From positions 1-24,441 of IMG/VR virus record IMGVR_UViG_3300008261_000432: a DNA stretch of 24,441 nt; one strand, given 5' to 3'. Positions 1 to 6,201 of this stretch are shown here, one piece after another (the stretch's first letter is position 1; every line of letters starts with the position of its first letter). The translations under genes were made by a program, and so were the position numbers. The notes under the pieces are model-generated. The model worked only from the letters and a program-made list of their open reading frames with translations. It had not been told where the DNA came from and searched no databases. This DNA is from a virus.

Positions 1-213
1 GATTTGGCACGTAGAGCAATGAAAGCTGCCGGTGCAAAACAAGCTAACAGTGTGGGTGCTAAGTCGATGAAAGAGGCTACACTAGTCGAATCACGTAAAA
101 CAGAAATTATTAAAGATGCAGCAGATTCTGCCAAAAAGAAGAAATCTGCGTCTGATAAGTTCGAGGCTAATCCAACTTTAGATTCACAGATTCAAAAAGT
201 TGACAACACATAA
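1..213 (+). CDS. C-terminal end of a truncated gene, unknown function
   Basis: The frame is open from the first base of the window, so this is the 3' end of a longer gene whose start lies upstream. About 70 residues are visible. They are Ala/Lys-rich and likely helical or disordered, with a run of four lysines (KKKKSAS) near the middle and a polar tail ending in KVDNT. I recognise no family. Its stop codon overlaps a late-promoter-like octamer (209-216), so transcription for the next gene may start here. Confidence 0.55.
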   Translation, partial: DLARRAMKAAGAKQANSVGAKSMKEATLVESRKTEIIKDAADSAKKKKSASDKFEANPTLDSQIQKVDNT

Positions 214-216
214 ATA
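209..216 (+). promoter_or_regulatory. Late-promoter-like octamer CATAAATA
   Basis: CATAAATA differs by one base from the T4 late promoter TATAAATA, which needs no -35. A start about 6 nt downstream (near 222) would leave a short leader containing the AGGAGA ribosome site at 230-235 and the ATG at 241. T4-like cyanophages are reported to use NATAAATA. The position before a likely virion gene fits late expression. An octamer this short can occur by chance. Confidence 0.4.
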
Positions 217-240
217 TAACAATAATTCTAGGAGAAAAAC

Positions 241-579
241 ATGCCTTTATTCACAGCAACAGACGCAAACACAGGTGCTCCAAAGTGGGCAGTAGCCGGT
301 GGTTTGGGTGTATCCAACAACGGCCACGACTTATATGCCAATTCAACAACCAGTGCATTCGTTACTGGTGCCGCAGTTGGTGTATTTGGTGTATCCGACG
401 CTGAGATTGCTCTATCTACAAACAAAGCAAACAAACCTGCTCACACAGGTTGGGTTTTAGTTAAACAAGGTACTGGTGGTCGCACTGGTCGTGTTCAGAC
501 TGAAGTTCTAGTTGCTGGTGGTATGAGTGCTGATGCAGCTACTGGTGCCAACGACAACATAATGTTCGCTAATACTTAA
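241..579 (+). CDS. Probable small virion structural protein
   Basis: This 112-residue protein is rich in Gly, Ala, Thr, Val and Asn and has almost no charged clusters, a composition typical of beta-rich virion proteins. The first half carries APKWAVAGGLGVSNNG and GAAVGVFGVSDAE. I recall similar small proteins from T4-like marine phages, where they are called structural, but that is memory and not a search. The ATG has a good AGGAGA site 5 nt upstream and a late-promoter-like octamer before it. Low charge and no signal peptide argue against a membrane or secreted role. The exact place in the virion is unknown. Confidence 0.6.
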   Translation: MPLFTATDANTGAPKWAVAGGLGVSNNGHDLYANSTTSAFVTGAAVGVFGVSDAEIALSTNKANKPAHTGWVLVKQGTGGRTGRVQTEVLVAGGMSADAATGANDNIMFANT

Positions 580-584
580 TATTA

Positions 585-604
585 ACTGGAGTTTTGACTC
601 CAGT
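585..604 (+). promoter_or_regulatory. 7-bp hairpin in the leader of the next gene
   Basis: ACTGGAG (585-591) pairs perfectly with CTCCAGT (598-604) around a 6-nt loop. No T run follows, so it is a poor terminator. The left arm contains the only GGAG upstream of the next gene, so the hairpin would hide that ribosome site. It could also shield an mRNA end after the previous gene. Confidence 0.4.
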
Positions 605-611
605 ATTAGAT

Positions 612-1031
612 ATGACATTTAAATCATTCCTCAAAGAGTTCTATAATATAGAGCCCAATCAGGCAAAAGATGCACACGAACCGACTGGTGAATCTTCATC
701 ATCGGTTCAAAACCCTGTTGTAGTTTCTGAAATCAATGCTCAATTGTATAGAGAATTGAACGTTGATGGATTTAAAGTTGCACAAGATGGTATACAAAAA
801 GTTCGTAAGGTGTTAAATGCTTATGGACTGGATATACCTGCACTGTATGAATTGGATGTTGAAGGTGACGAAATCACCTTTGATATTCATCAGTTTGACA
901 ATCCAGATAATGTAATTTATTTGTATTTGTTGTACTATCAAACTGATGCAGGCAATTACGATTTTTATGCACAAGTAGGTGATGAAGAAACAATTAACGA
1001 ACTAGTCACCGAAGAACCAGAAGAAGATTAA
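612..1031 (+). CDS. Acidic protein with capsid-targeting-like N-terminus
   Basis: From ATG 612 the protein has 139 residues and begins MTFKSFLKEFYNIEP. This resembles the N-terminal targeting peptide of T4 internal head proteins (MKTYQEFIAE), and L-K-E fits the (L/I)-x-E cleavage rule of the T4 gp21 head protease. The body is acidic (VEGDEITFDIHQFD near the middle, EEPEED at the end). I chose ATG 612; an in-frame TTG at 594 is only 2 nt from GGAG. Neither start has an ideal ribosome site. It may be a packaged head protein or scaffold-associated factor; this is inference from the N-terminus and the T4-like context. Confidence 0.6.
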   Translation: MTFKSFLKEFYNIEPNQAKDAHEPTGESSSSVQNPVVVSEINAQLYRELNVDGFKVAQDGIQKVRKVLNAYGLDIPALYELDVEGDEITFDIHQFDNPDNVIYLYLLYYQTDAGNYDFYAQVGDEETINELVTEEPEED

Positions 1032-1423
1032 TGTCCTTTGATAATTTAAATAATGAAAATATAATGTTATATGCAGCGAAGTCTTATGATAAGCCTGACT
1101 GCATAATGAGTGAGTTCAAAGAGGACATGAAGAGGTTTAATTACCTCAAAAGACTATTTCAAAGGTACCGTAGGTATGATGAGATGCGTGAGAGGTTGGT
1201 TTTAAACCACCTCATTGTTATATACAATGTGTTTGGTGTAGAAGTGGCTACGAGAATGTTATTCTTCAAGGTGGCCAAAGATGATTATGCTGTGTTGAAA
1301 ACGTATTTGTTATTTTTAAATTATATGCCACAAGTTATAAGAGGCATCAAAGGACAAGATTTATTATCTTCTGATATTGCGGTTGATATGAGAATCGCAG
1401 AAGTATTAAGGAACATAAAATGA
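1031..1423 (+). CDS. Conserved T4-like phage protein, unknown function
   Basis: The start overlaps the previous stop by 1 nt. The 130-residue protein is basic and helical, with MLYAAKSYDKP near the N-terminus, FKEDMKRFNYLKRLFQRYRR in the first third, and a hydrophobic helix LVLNHLIVIYNVFGVEVATR. I recall this pattern from hypothetical proteins of T4-like marine phages, where it lies near virion genes, but I cannot give a function. No signal peptide or catalytic motif is visible. Coupled translation with the genes on both sides (1-nt and 4-nt overlaps) suggests one transcription unit. Confidence 0.65.
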   Translation: MSFDNLNNENIMLYAAKSYDKPDCIMSEFKEDMKRFNYLKRLFQRYRRYDEMRERLVLNHLIVIYNVFGVEVATRMLFFKVAKDDYAVLKTYLLFLNYMPQVIRGIKGQDLLSSDIAVDMRIAEVLRNIK

Positions 1424-1818
1424 TAAAGTTTAATGAGTATACAGTTTTAGAAGAAGGTCGTCCTTCTCAACGCCATCCATTGGAAGGCCACGAATATCAT
1501 AAGAAGTCTGATGAGGCATTGGTACACATTGCCAAGGATGCACACGCAGCTGCAGAAGCAATGAAGTCACACAATACTACGGCAGAGAACAAGTATCGTG
1601 ACCAAGCAAATGATTCAGCAACAGTCAGACATTATCGTAAGACACATGGTATGAAAGACTGGTATAAAAAGAAGTATGGTCACATGAAAGAAGATGTGCC
1701 AACCAATTCTGTTGGTACTGGTGCAGAAACTTCTCTACCACCATCAGTAGAACCTGGTGTTAAGAAGAAGAAAGTGCCTTCATTCATTTCATATGTACCA
1801 CGTAGGACTCCGCAGTAA
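1420..1818 (+). CDS. Small basic protein with capsid-targeting-like N-terminus
   Basis: The gene overlaps its upstream neighbour by ATGA. The 132-residue product begins MIKFNEYTVLEEG, again like a T4 head-targeting peptide ending in a possible L-x-E cleavage site (L-E-E). The remainder is highly charged, His/Lys/Ala-rich (HAAAEAMKSHN, RKTHGMKDWYKKKYGH), with a Pro/Ser-rich tail containing KKKK. The lack of hydrophobic segments fits a DNA-associated or head-internal protein rather than an enzyme. The role is inferred only from the N-terminus, composition and neighbours. Confidence 0.6.
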   Translation: MIKFNEYTVLEEGRPSQRHPLEGHEYHKKSDEALVHIAKDAHAAAEAMKSHNTTAENKYRDQANDSATVRHYRKTHGMKDWYKKKYGHMKEDVPTNSVGTGAETSLPPSVEPGVKKKKVPSFISYVPRRTPQ

Positions 1819-2231
1819 TGTGGTACTTGCAGTTTGTTCCTCATTGGATATTTTATGGTATACTTGGAATAGGTATATTCGGAATAATATTCAGTAGATT
1901 CGTACCTTTTTATTATAAAACTGCCGCTCAGGCAGTTTCTTATCTTGCCTTTGCATTTGGTTTGTTTATGACTGGTGCAGTTAAAGGCAGTGAATCTCTA
2001 TTGGCTGAGATGAAAGATTTACGAGAAAAAGTAACAGTTGCAGAAGAACAATCTGTGCAAGAAACAGTTAAGATTGAAACCAAGTATGTCAACAAAACAC
2101 AAGTGATTCGTGAGCGTGGTGAAGATGTGTTGAAATATATTGACCGTGAAGTTGTGAAGTATGATAGTACTTGTATTATACCAAAAGAATTTATTGAAGC
2201 ACACAACAAGGCTGCGGAGAAATTAAAATGA
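1818..2231 (+). CDS. Inner-membrane spanin (i-spanin, Rz-like)
   Basis: Two hydrophobic segments (residues 7-33 and about 38-57) are followed by a charged coiled-coil region (about 60-115) and a C-terminal tail with CIIPKEFIEAHNKAAE. The Cys-x-x-Pro tail resembles the ends of phage Rz-type i-spanins. Spanins fuse the inner and outer membranes in the last step of lysis of Gram-negative cells. The next gene overlaps by ATGA and encodes a short lipoprotein, the standard o-spanin partner arrangement. Two N-terminal hydrophobic stretches instead of one are a little unusual. The call rests on topology plus gene pairing. Confidence 0.72.
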   Translation: MWYLQFVPHWIFYGILGIGIFGIIFSRFVPFYYKTAAQAVSYLAFAFGLFMTGAVKGSESLLAEMKDLREKVTVAEEQSVQETVKIETKYVNKTQVIRERGEDVLKYIDREVVKYDSTCIIPKEFIEAHNKAAEKLK

Positions 2232-2488
2232 AATTTGCTTTATTATTGGTTGTATTGTTGACTGGTTGTTCTACTGCAGTGCCTGTGGTGATGAAGTTTC
2301 CAGAACCACCAAAGTTTGTTAGAGAAGCATGTCCACGTTTGGAGATGTTAAAAGATGATGCTAAATTGAGTGATGTGTCCAAGACAATTACGGTAAACTA
2401 TACTACATACTATGAGTGTGCCGTAAAAAATGATGCTTGGATTGAATGGTATGGTGTACAAAAGATTATTTTCGAATCAGTAAAATAA
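2228..2488 (+). CDS. Outer-membrane spanin lipoprotein (o-spanin, Rz1-like)
   Basis: The 86-residue product starts with a lipoprotein signal, and the lipobox LLTGC puts the acylated Cys at residue 14. The mature part has a Pro-rich start (FPEPP) and a Cys pair flanking a helical stretch (ACPRLEML, then YECAVKND). Its start overlaps the stop of the upstream i-spanin-like gene, as in Rz/Rz1 pairs. It would sit in the inner leaflet of the outer membrane and join the i-spanin across the periplasm. This requires a host with an outer membrane. Confidence 0.72.
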   Translation: MKFALLLVVLLTGCSTAVPVVMKFPEPPKFVREACPRLEMLKDDAKLSDVSKTITVNYTTYYECAVKNDAWIEWYGVQKIIFESVK

Positions 2489-2498
2489 AGGAATTAAA

Positions 2499-3047
2499 AT
2501 GGCGGAAGAAAAGAAACCATTATCACGTTCAGAACGAGAAGCACAGATTAAAGACAAAGCAGGTTGGTTAATCACTGTACTTGCTGCATTATTGGCCATT
2601 AACACATACATTTCTTCTGGTAATAGTTCTAAAGTATTGAACAATACCATCAAGGCCAATGATACATGGGCATTCTTTCAAGCAAAATCTATCAAGCAAA
2701 CACTTGCTGAGATGGCTAGAGATGATGCCATTGAGAGAAAACAATTTGAGAAGGCAGATAAGTTAACTGCAAAAATCAATAGATATGAATCTGAACCTGC
2801 AACAGGTGAAGGTAAAAAAGAACTTATGGCTAAGGCACGTGCTTTAGAAGCGGAACGTGATGAAATTCGTAAGTCTGGTCCTTGGATGACATTCGCTGGT
2901 TCTGCATTTCAGATCAGTATCGTATTGTTATCTGCAAGTATTCTAGCGGTTAGTATGTCATTATATTGGGGTAGTATTGTAGTTGGTGCTTTTGCAGCAT
3001 TATTGATGAGTCAAGGTCTTTGGCTTTGGTTACCAATAGTTTTGTAA
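2499..3047 (+). CDS. DUF4337-like membrane protein
   Basis: The 182-residue protein has a membrane segment at about 24-43, a motif NDTWAFFQAKSIKQTLAEMA at about 54-73 that I associate with DUF4337 proteins (WAFYQAKS-type signature), a charged coiled coil (about 75-125), and two or three C-terminal membrane segments (about 127-182). DUF4337 proteins occur in bacteria and some phages and have no known function. It sits between spanin and endolysin genes, so an envelope role during lysis is possible. Start ATG 2499 has AGGAAT upstream. The 3' end overlaps the next gene by 28 nt. Confidence 0.7.
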   Translation: MAEEKKPLSRSEREAQIKDKAGWLITVLAALLAINTYISSGNSSKVLNNTIKANDTWAFFQAKSIKQTLAEMARDDAIERKQFEKADKLTAKINRYESEPATGEGKKELMAKARALEAERDEIRKSGPWMTFAGSAFQISIVLLSASILAVSMSLYWGSIVVGAFAALLMSQGLWLWLPIVL

Positions 3048-3238
3048 AACCAATAGTCTTTATACTATGTTTAATAATTTTAAGTGCAGGTGCAGAAAAG
3101 ACTAAAAAAGACGAAACGTTAAAGTGTGTCCGTTGGGGATGGACTGGTGATGTTTTCGAAAGAAAAGTATACTGTATAGAGTGGGCTAAAAAAGATTGCT
3201 CACATCGACTTCACAAAGAAATTTGTAAACAAGAATAA
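3020..3238 (+). CDS. Small secreted Cys/Trp protein, paralogue of the gene at 16821
   Basis: No ATG is available in frame, so a TTG start is likely (3020 or 3026), with AAGG at 3013-3016. A hydrophobic stretch FVKPIVFILCLIILSAGA forms a signal peptide or anchor. The mature part contains CVRWGWTGDVFERKVYCIEW and two further Cys residues. The same spacing of Cys, Trp and Thr recurs in the 46-residue product at 16821 (CVKWTWTKDTVICLKW). The gene overlaps its upstream neighbour by 28 nt. It is probably periplasmic or envelope-associated; function unknown. Confidence 0.6.
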   Translation: MALVTNSFVKPIVFILCLIILSAGAEKTKKDETLKCVRWGWTGDVFERKVYCIEWAKKDCSHRLHKEICKQE

Positions 3239-3249
3239 GGAACAAAAAA

Positions 3250-3747
3250 ATGATTGATCCATTAACAGCCCTTGCAGGTATACAATCTGCAATAAGCATG
3301 GTTAAAAAAGCTAGTAAAGTAGCTAATGACCTAGGCTCTTTGGCACCAATGATTGGGAAAATGTTTGATGCTAAGAGTACGGCAACTAAAGCATTGATAG
3401 AGGCTAAAAATTCTAAGAAGGGTTCCAATATGGGAACCGCACTTCAGATTGAAATGGCATTAGAACAAGCTAGAGCCTTTGAAGAGGAACTTAAAATGTT
3501 GTTCATGCAGACAGGCAAGATTGACGTTTGGAACAAAATTAAGGCTCGTCAAGCAGAAATGGATGCAGACGATGCTCAAGAAATAAGACTCCACAATGCT
3601 CAAGAACGTAAGCGTAAAGAAAGAGAAGAAGAGTTAAATGAATGGGCAATGATTATAGGCGCAGTTGCATTTGTCGTATTCATATTTGCCATCGGTAGTT
3701 ATGAACTGATACAATGGTGTCAAACAAGTGCTAGGTGCGGAAGATGA
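3250..3747 (+). CDS. Helical protein with C-terminal membrane anchor, unknown
   Basis: The 165-residue protein starts MIDPLTALAGIQSAISMVKK, continues as an Ala/Lys-rich helical region, then a charged coiled coil (about 105-133, QERKRKEREEELNEW), and a single membrane segment near 134-155 before a short tail with two Cys. AAGGAAC precedes the ATG by about 6 nt. I recall proteins of this layout (an MQTG-x-(I/M)-DVW motif in the middle) in the lysis region of T4-like marine phages; no function is established to my knowledge. Tail-anchored topology in a lysis block fits a role at the inner membrane. Confidence 0.6.
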   Translation: MIDPLTALAGIQSAISMVKKASKVANDLGSLAPMIGKMFDAKSTATKALIEAKNSKKGSNMGTALQIEMALEQARAFEEELKMLFMQTGKIDVWNKIKARQAEMDADDAQEIRLHNAQERKRKEREEELNEWAMIIGAVAFVVFIFAIGSYELIQWCQTSARCGR

Positions 3748-3896
3748 ACGAATACCAAAAAACATTTGATGTGTGTTTAAAGATATTTGTGTATGGGTGT
3801 GTGGCTTTATACTTTTTAGGATTTCTTAAATTTCTACCTGATGACCTATCAGACAGAATTGTCAACGGATTAATAGGTAGATTTTTACCTGGATAA
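3744..3896 (+). CDS. 50-residue membrane protein, unknown
   Basis: The ATG overlaps the previous stop by ATGA, indicating translational coupling. The 50-residue product has one hydrophobic helix (about residues 11-30, KIFVYGCVALYFLGF) followed by a short amphipathic end FLPDDLSDRIVNGLIG. Its size and topology would fit a small holin-associated or antiholin peptide, but no motif supports a specific call. Confidence 0.5.
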   Translation: MNEYQKTFDVCLKIFVYGCVALYFLGFLKFLPDDLSDRIVNGLIGRFLPG

Positions 3897-3917
3897 AAGA
3901 AAAAAGAGGTTATAAAT

Positions 3918-4277
3918 ATGTCAATGAATAAATTATTAATCGTTTTAAGTATGGTATTATTGAGTGGTTGCAGTACTGTTCAAAAGTATTGGCCAAGACC
4001 ACATGAACCAGTTATGTTCAATTATTTGGTAACAACAGATAATGAATTGCGTAAGGTTGATTGTACATCAGCAAATTGGTCTAAAGTTATTGCTCAAACT
4101 GAATTGTTGACAATGTATGTCAATTGGCGTAAAGACCCACAACAAGATAATATTGTTGGTCTACACAATCATGTGATTAAAATGAGTAATGGTGGCAGTA
4201 AAGTGTTTTGTGAGATAGGTAAGAAAACAGCAGAACAAAGAATTGAAGCCGCAAAATCCGCATGGGGAGGAAGATAA
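3918..4277 (+). CDS. Phage lipoprotein, unknown function
   Basis: A lipoprotein signal peptide ends in the lipobox LLSGC (Cys 18 from ATG 3918, Cys 16 from ATG 3924). The mature 100 residues are polar, with two further Cys (VDCTSANW, KVFCEIG) that may form a disulfide. AGAGG at 3905-3909 lies 8 nt before ATG 3918, which is why I prefer that start. It is the second lipoprotein in the lysis block besides the o-spanin. Possible roles are envelope alteration or superinfection exclusion; nothing in the sequence decides. Confidence 0.65.
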   Translation: MSMNKLLIVLSMVLLSGCSTVQKYWPRPHEPVMFNYLVTTDNELRKVDCTSANWSKVIAQTELLTMYVNWRKDPQQDNIVGLHNHVIKMSNGGSKVFCEIGKKTAEQRIEAAKSAWGGR

Positions 4278-4462
4278 TGCATCCACTAGAACAAGAAATA
4301 CAGGCCATTGTTGAACAATGCCAATTAGGTAATATTAGCGCAGAAGAAAGAAATTATCTCATTAATGAGATACGTGATGTGCGTGCTGCTCAAGAATGTG
4401 CAGACAACGAACAGGCATTTAGATATGTTGTACAAGTGTGCAACGCAGCATTATTAATTTGA
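4277..4462 (+). CDS. Small acidic cytoplasmic protein, unknown
   Basis: The ATG at 4277 overlaps the previous stop by 1 nt and has a strong GGGAGG site 6 nt upstream (4265-4270), which decides the start over a more upstream codon. The 61-residue product is helical and acidic (LINEIRDVRAAQECADNEQA) with three Cys and no membrane segment. I recall similar short proteins beside endolysin genes in T4-like marine phages, without known function. Confidence 0.6.
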   Translation: MHPLEQEIQAIVEQCQLGNISAEERNYLINEIRDVRAAQECADNEQAFRYVVQVCNAALLI

Positions 4463-4470
4463 GGTAAAAA

Positions 4471-5094
4471 ATGGAACTAACTAAAGAACAACTAAAACAA
4501 CTTTTACCGAAGAATCCGCATCTTGATTATTGGTATAATGCATTAGAACAATTGCTACCAGAGTATGAGATTGATACACCACAGAGAATTGCAGCATTTG
4601 TCGCTCAGTGTGCCCATGAGTCTGGTGGTTTTATGGTACTCAAAGAAAATTTAAACTATCGTCCTGTTACATTACGTAAAATATTTCCAAAGTATTTCAC
4701 TGATGATGCCATTGCAAACCATTACTGTTCACTACCAAACAAACAAGAAGCCATTGCCAATCGTGTCTATGCCAATCGTATGGGCAATGGCGATGAGGCC
4801 TCTGGTGATGGGTACAGATATTGTGGTCGTGGTCTGATTCAATTGACAGGCAAAAACAACTACAGAGCATTTGCAGATTCATTAGAGATTACACCAGAAG
4901 AAGTATCTGAGTATTTGGCCACATTTGAAGGTGCCGCACAATCTGCATGTTGGTTTTGGGAATCAAACAATCTTAACCAATGGGCAGATAAAGGTGACAT
5001 TCTCACATTGACAAAACGAATTAACGGTGGTACCATTGGACTTGAGGACCGTATTAAACATTATGAACACGCCTTACACGTATTAGGAGTTTAA
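4471..5094 (+). CDS. Endolysin, glycoside hydrolase family 19 (chitinase-like)
   Basis: The 207-residue protein is a GH19 domain from end to end. AAFVAQCAHESGGF carries the catalytic acid Glu50; DEASGDGYRYCGRGLIQLTG (108-127) carries Glu109 and the substrate-groove motif; the C-terminal half has TLTKRINGG. GH19 enzymes cleave beta-1,4 glycosidic bonds; phage members act as muramidases on peptidoglycan. No signal peptide is present, so it should need a holin to leave the cytoplasm, and a candidate holin follows 2 nt downstream. RBS AGG just before the ATG at suitable distance. The role in lysis is strongly supported by fold motifs and neighbours. Confidence 0.92.
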   Translation: MELTKEQLKQLLPKNPHLDYWYNALEQLLPEYEIDTPQRIAAFVAQCAHESGGFMVLKENLNYRPVTLRKIFPKYFTDDAIANHYCSLPNKQEAIANRVYANRMGNGDEASGDGYRYCGRGLIQLTGKNNYRAFADSLEITPEEVSEYLATFEGAAQSACWFWESNNLNQWADKGDILTLTKRINGGTIGLEDRIKHYEHALHVLGV

Positions 5095-5095
5095 T

Positions 5096-5626
5096 ATGGC
5101 AAAAGAAACTAAAGTAGAAAAGAAAAAAGACGAAGACTGGATGACCAAGAAGTGGCGTCCAATGATGGCAATGATGTATATGACATGTTGTTTATTTGAC
5201 TTTGCTTTGTTCCCAATTATGTTTACGATTGTACAGTTTTGGGAAGTACAGGCAGCCAATGACGCATTCCGTCAATGGGTTCCAATCACACTACAAGGCG
5301 GTGGTTTGTTTCACGTTGCCATGGGTGCCGTATTAGGTGTGTCAGCATATGGTCGTACACAAGAGAAAGTAGCAGGTGCATCAAATGTCTCAACCGGTCT
5401 ACCATCAGGCGGAGTTACAACACCTACGTTATCTTCAACAACACCAACGTTCAACGGCGGTGGTTTTGGTTCACCAACACCAACATCATTCTCCCAACCA
5501 ACACCATCATTTGGTGGAGGGTACAATCCAGGTGCATCAACAGATTACAGTCAACAACCAATTTCGGTGACAGTAGGTTTCGGTGGTAAAGCTGCGCCAC
5601 CTGCCGCACCACAACCATTAATTTAA
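5096..5626 (+). CDS. Candidate holin (multi-TM, GTA_holin_3TM-like)
   Basis: A charged N-terminus (MAKETKVEKKKDEDW) leads to KKWRPMMAMMYMTCCLFDF, a signature I associate with three-TM phage holins. Membrane segments lie at about 22-48 and 70-85. The C-terminal half (about 90-176) is a low-complexity Gly/Pro/Thr/Ser-rich tail, which is unusual for a holin and could be a periplasmic or cytoplasmic linker. AGGAG lies 6 nt before the ATG. Directly following the endolysin, it is the best holin candidate in the window: it would oligomerise in the inner membrane and release the endolysin. Confidence 0.72.
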   Translation: MAKETKVEKKKDEDWMTKKWRPMMAMMYMTCCLFDFALFPIMFTIVQFWEVQAANDAFRQWVPITLQGGGLFHVAMGAVLGVSAYGRTQEKVAGASNVSTGLPSGGVTTPTLSSTTPTFNGGGFGSPTPTSFSQPTPSFGGGYNPGASTDYSQQPISVTVGFGGKAAPPAAPQPLI

Positions 5627-5635
5627 AGGAATGAT

Positions 5636-5857
5636 ATGAAAAACCTTGCATGGAAATTGCTCTTACCGTTAGTTGTTTGTTTTACTGTTGGTTTATCGAC
5701 AGCTTATGCTGAGGCACAAATAAAAGAAGTGTGTCGAGATAAAACAGGTAAAGACGGCAAACCAATAACTGGTAAAGATGGCAAAGTTGTACAAGAATGT
5801 AAAAAAATCAAAGTACACAAAAAACTAGAAGGCACAGAAGTTCCTGTGAAAAAATAA
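5636..5857 (+). CDS. Small secreted lysine-rich protein with TGKDGK repeats
   Basis: A classical Sec signal peptide (residues 1-25, ending in an A-Y-A-E cleavage context) is followed by a very basic mature part of about 48 residues. The mature part contains TGKDGKPI and TGKDGKVV as tandem repeats between two Cys (EVCRDK, QECKKI), which could form a disulfide loop. AAGGA precedes the ATG. Function unknown; a periplasmic or envelope-binding role is likely from the signal and charge. It lies between candidate holin and coiled-coil membrane protein. Confidence 0.6.
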   Translation: MKNLAWKLLLPLVVCFTVGLSTAYAEAQIKEVCRDKTGKDGKPITGKDGKVVQECKKIKVHKKLEGTEVPVKK

Positions 5858-6163
5858 ATGGCAACTACGACAGAACGGCTTGGTATTGTTGAAACCAAAG
5901 TTGAGAATCTAAATGAAAAATTAGATGGGTTAAAAGAAGACGTTAAAGAAATGCATGATTGCCTTGATAAAACAAGGGAAAGCTTGACAAACAAGCTGGA
6001 TGAGATGTATGGTGCTTCTTGCAATCAACATAAATCTTTAGCTGATGAAATTAATGCATTGAAAACTCAAAGAGACAAATGGTTGTGGACTGCCGCTGGC
6101 GCAATTGCCGTTATGGGTTGGGTGTCTGGTCATACGGAAACAATAATGAAAATCATTGGTTAG
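5858..6163 (+). CDS. Coiled-coil protein with C-terminal membrane anchor (XhlA-like layout)
   Basis: The ATG follows the previous stop directly. Residues 1-45 form an amphipathic coiled coil (RLGIVETKVENLNEKL, then repeated Lys/Glu heptads), and residues about 74-95 a single membrane helix (WLWTAAGAIAVMGWV). The overall plan of coiled coil plus tail anchor is that of haemolysin XhlA-like proteins that accompany phage holins, but sequence similarity is not proven. As the last gene of the lysis block it may modulate the holin. Confidence 0.6.
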   Translation: MATTTERLGIVETKVENLNEKLDGLKEDVKEMHDCLDKTRESLTNKLDEMYGASCNQHKSLADEINALKTQRDKWLWTAAGAIAVMGWVSGHTETIMKIIG

Positions 6164-6165
6164 TC

Positions 6166-6194
6166 TTGACAAACACTTGAGGTTGTGTTATATT
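6166..6194 (+). promoter_or_regulatory. Strong sigma70-type promoter for the replication block
   Basis: TTGACA (6166-6171), 17-bp spacer, TATATT (6189-6194). The expected start, about 7 nt after the -10, falls at 6201, one base before the primase ATG at 6202, so the transcript would be leaderless or nearly so. It marks the switch from the lysis block to the replication block. Confidence 0.75.
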
Positions 6195-6201
6195 ATGGTC
6201 T

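Noticed and set aside
3911-3918. Perfect TATAAATA, the T4 late promoter octamer
   Set aside because: It overlaps ATG 3918, and the AGAGG site at 3905-3909 requires a transcript that starts upstream; a start at 3924 would be leaderless on a second ATG. Probably chance.
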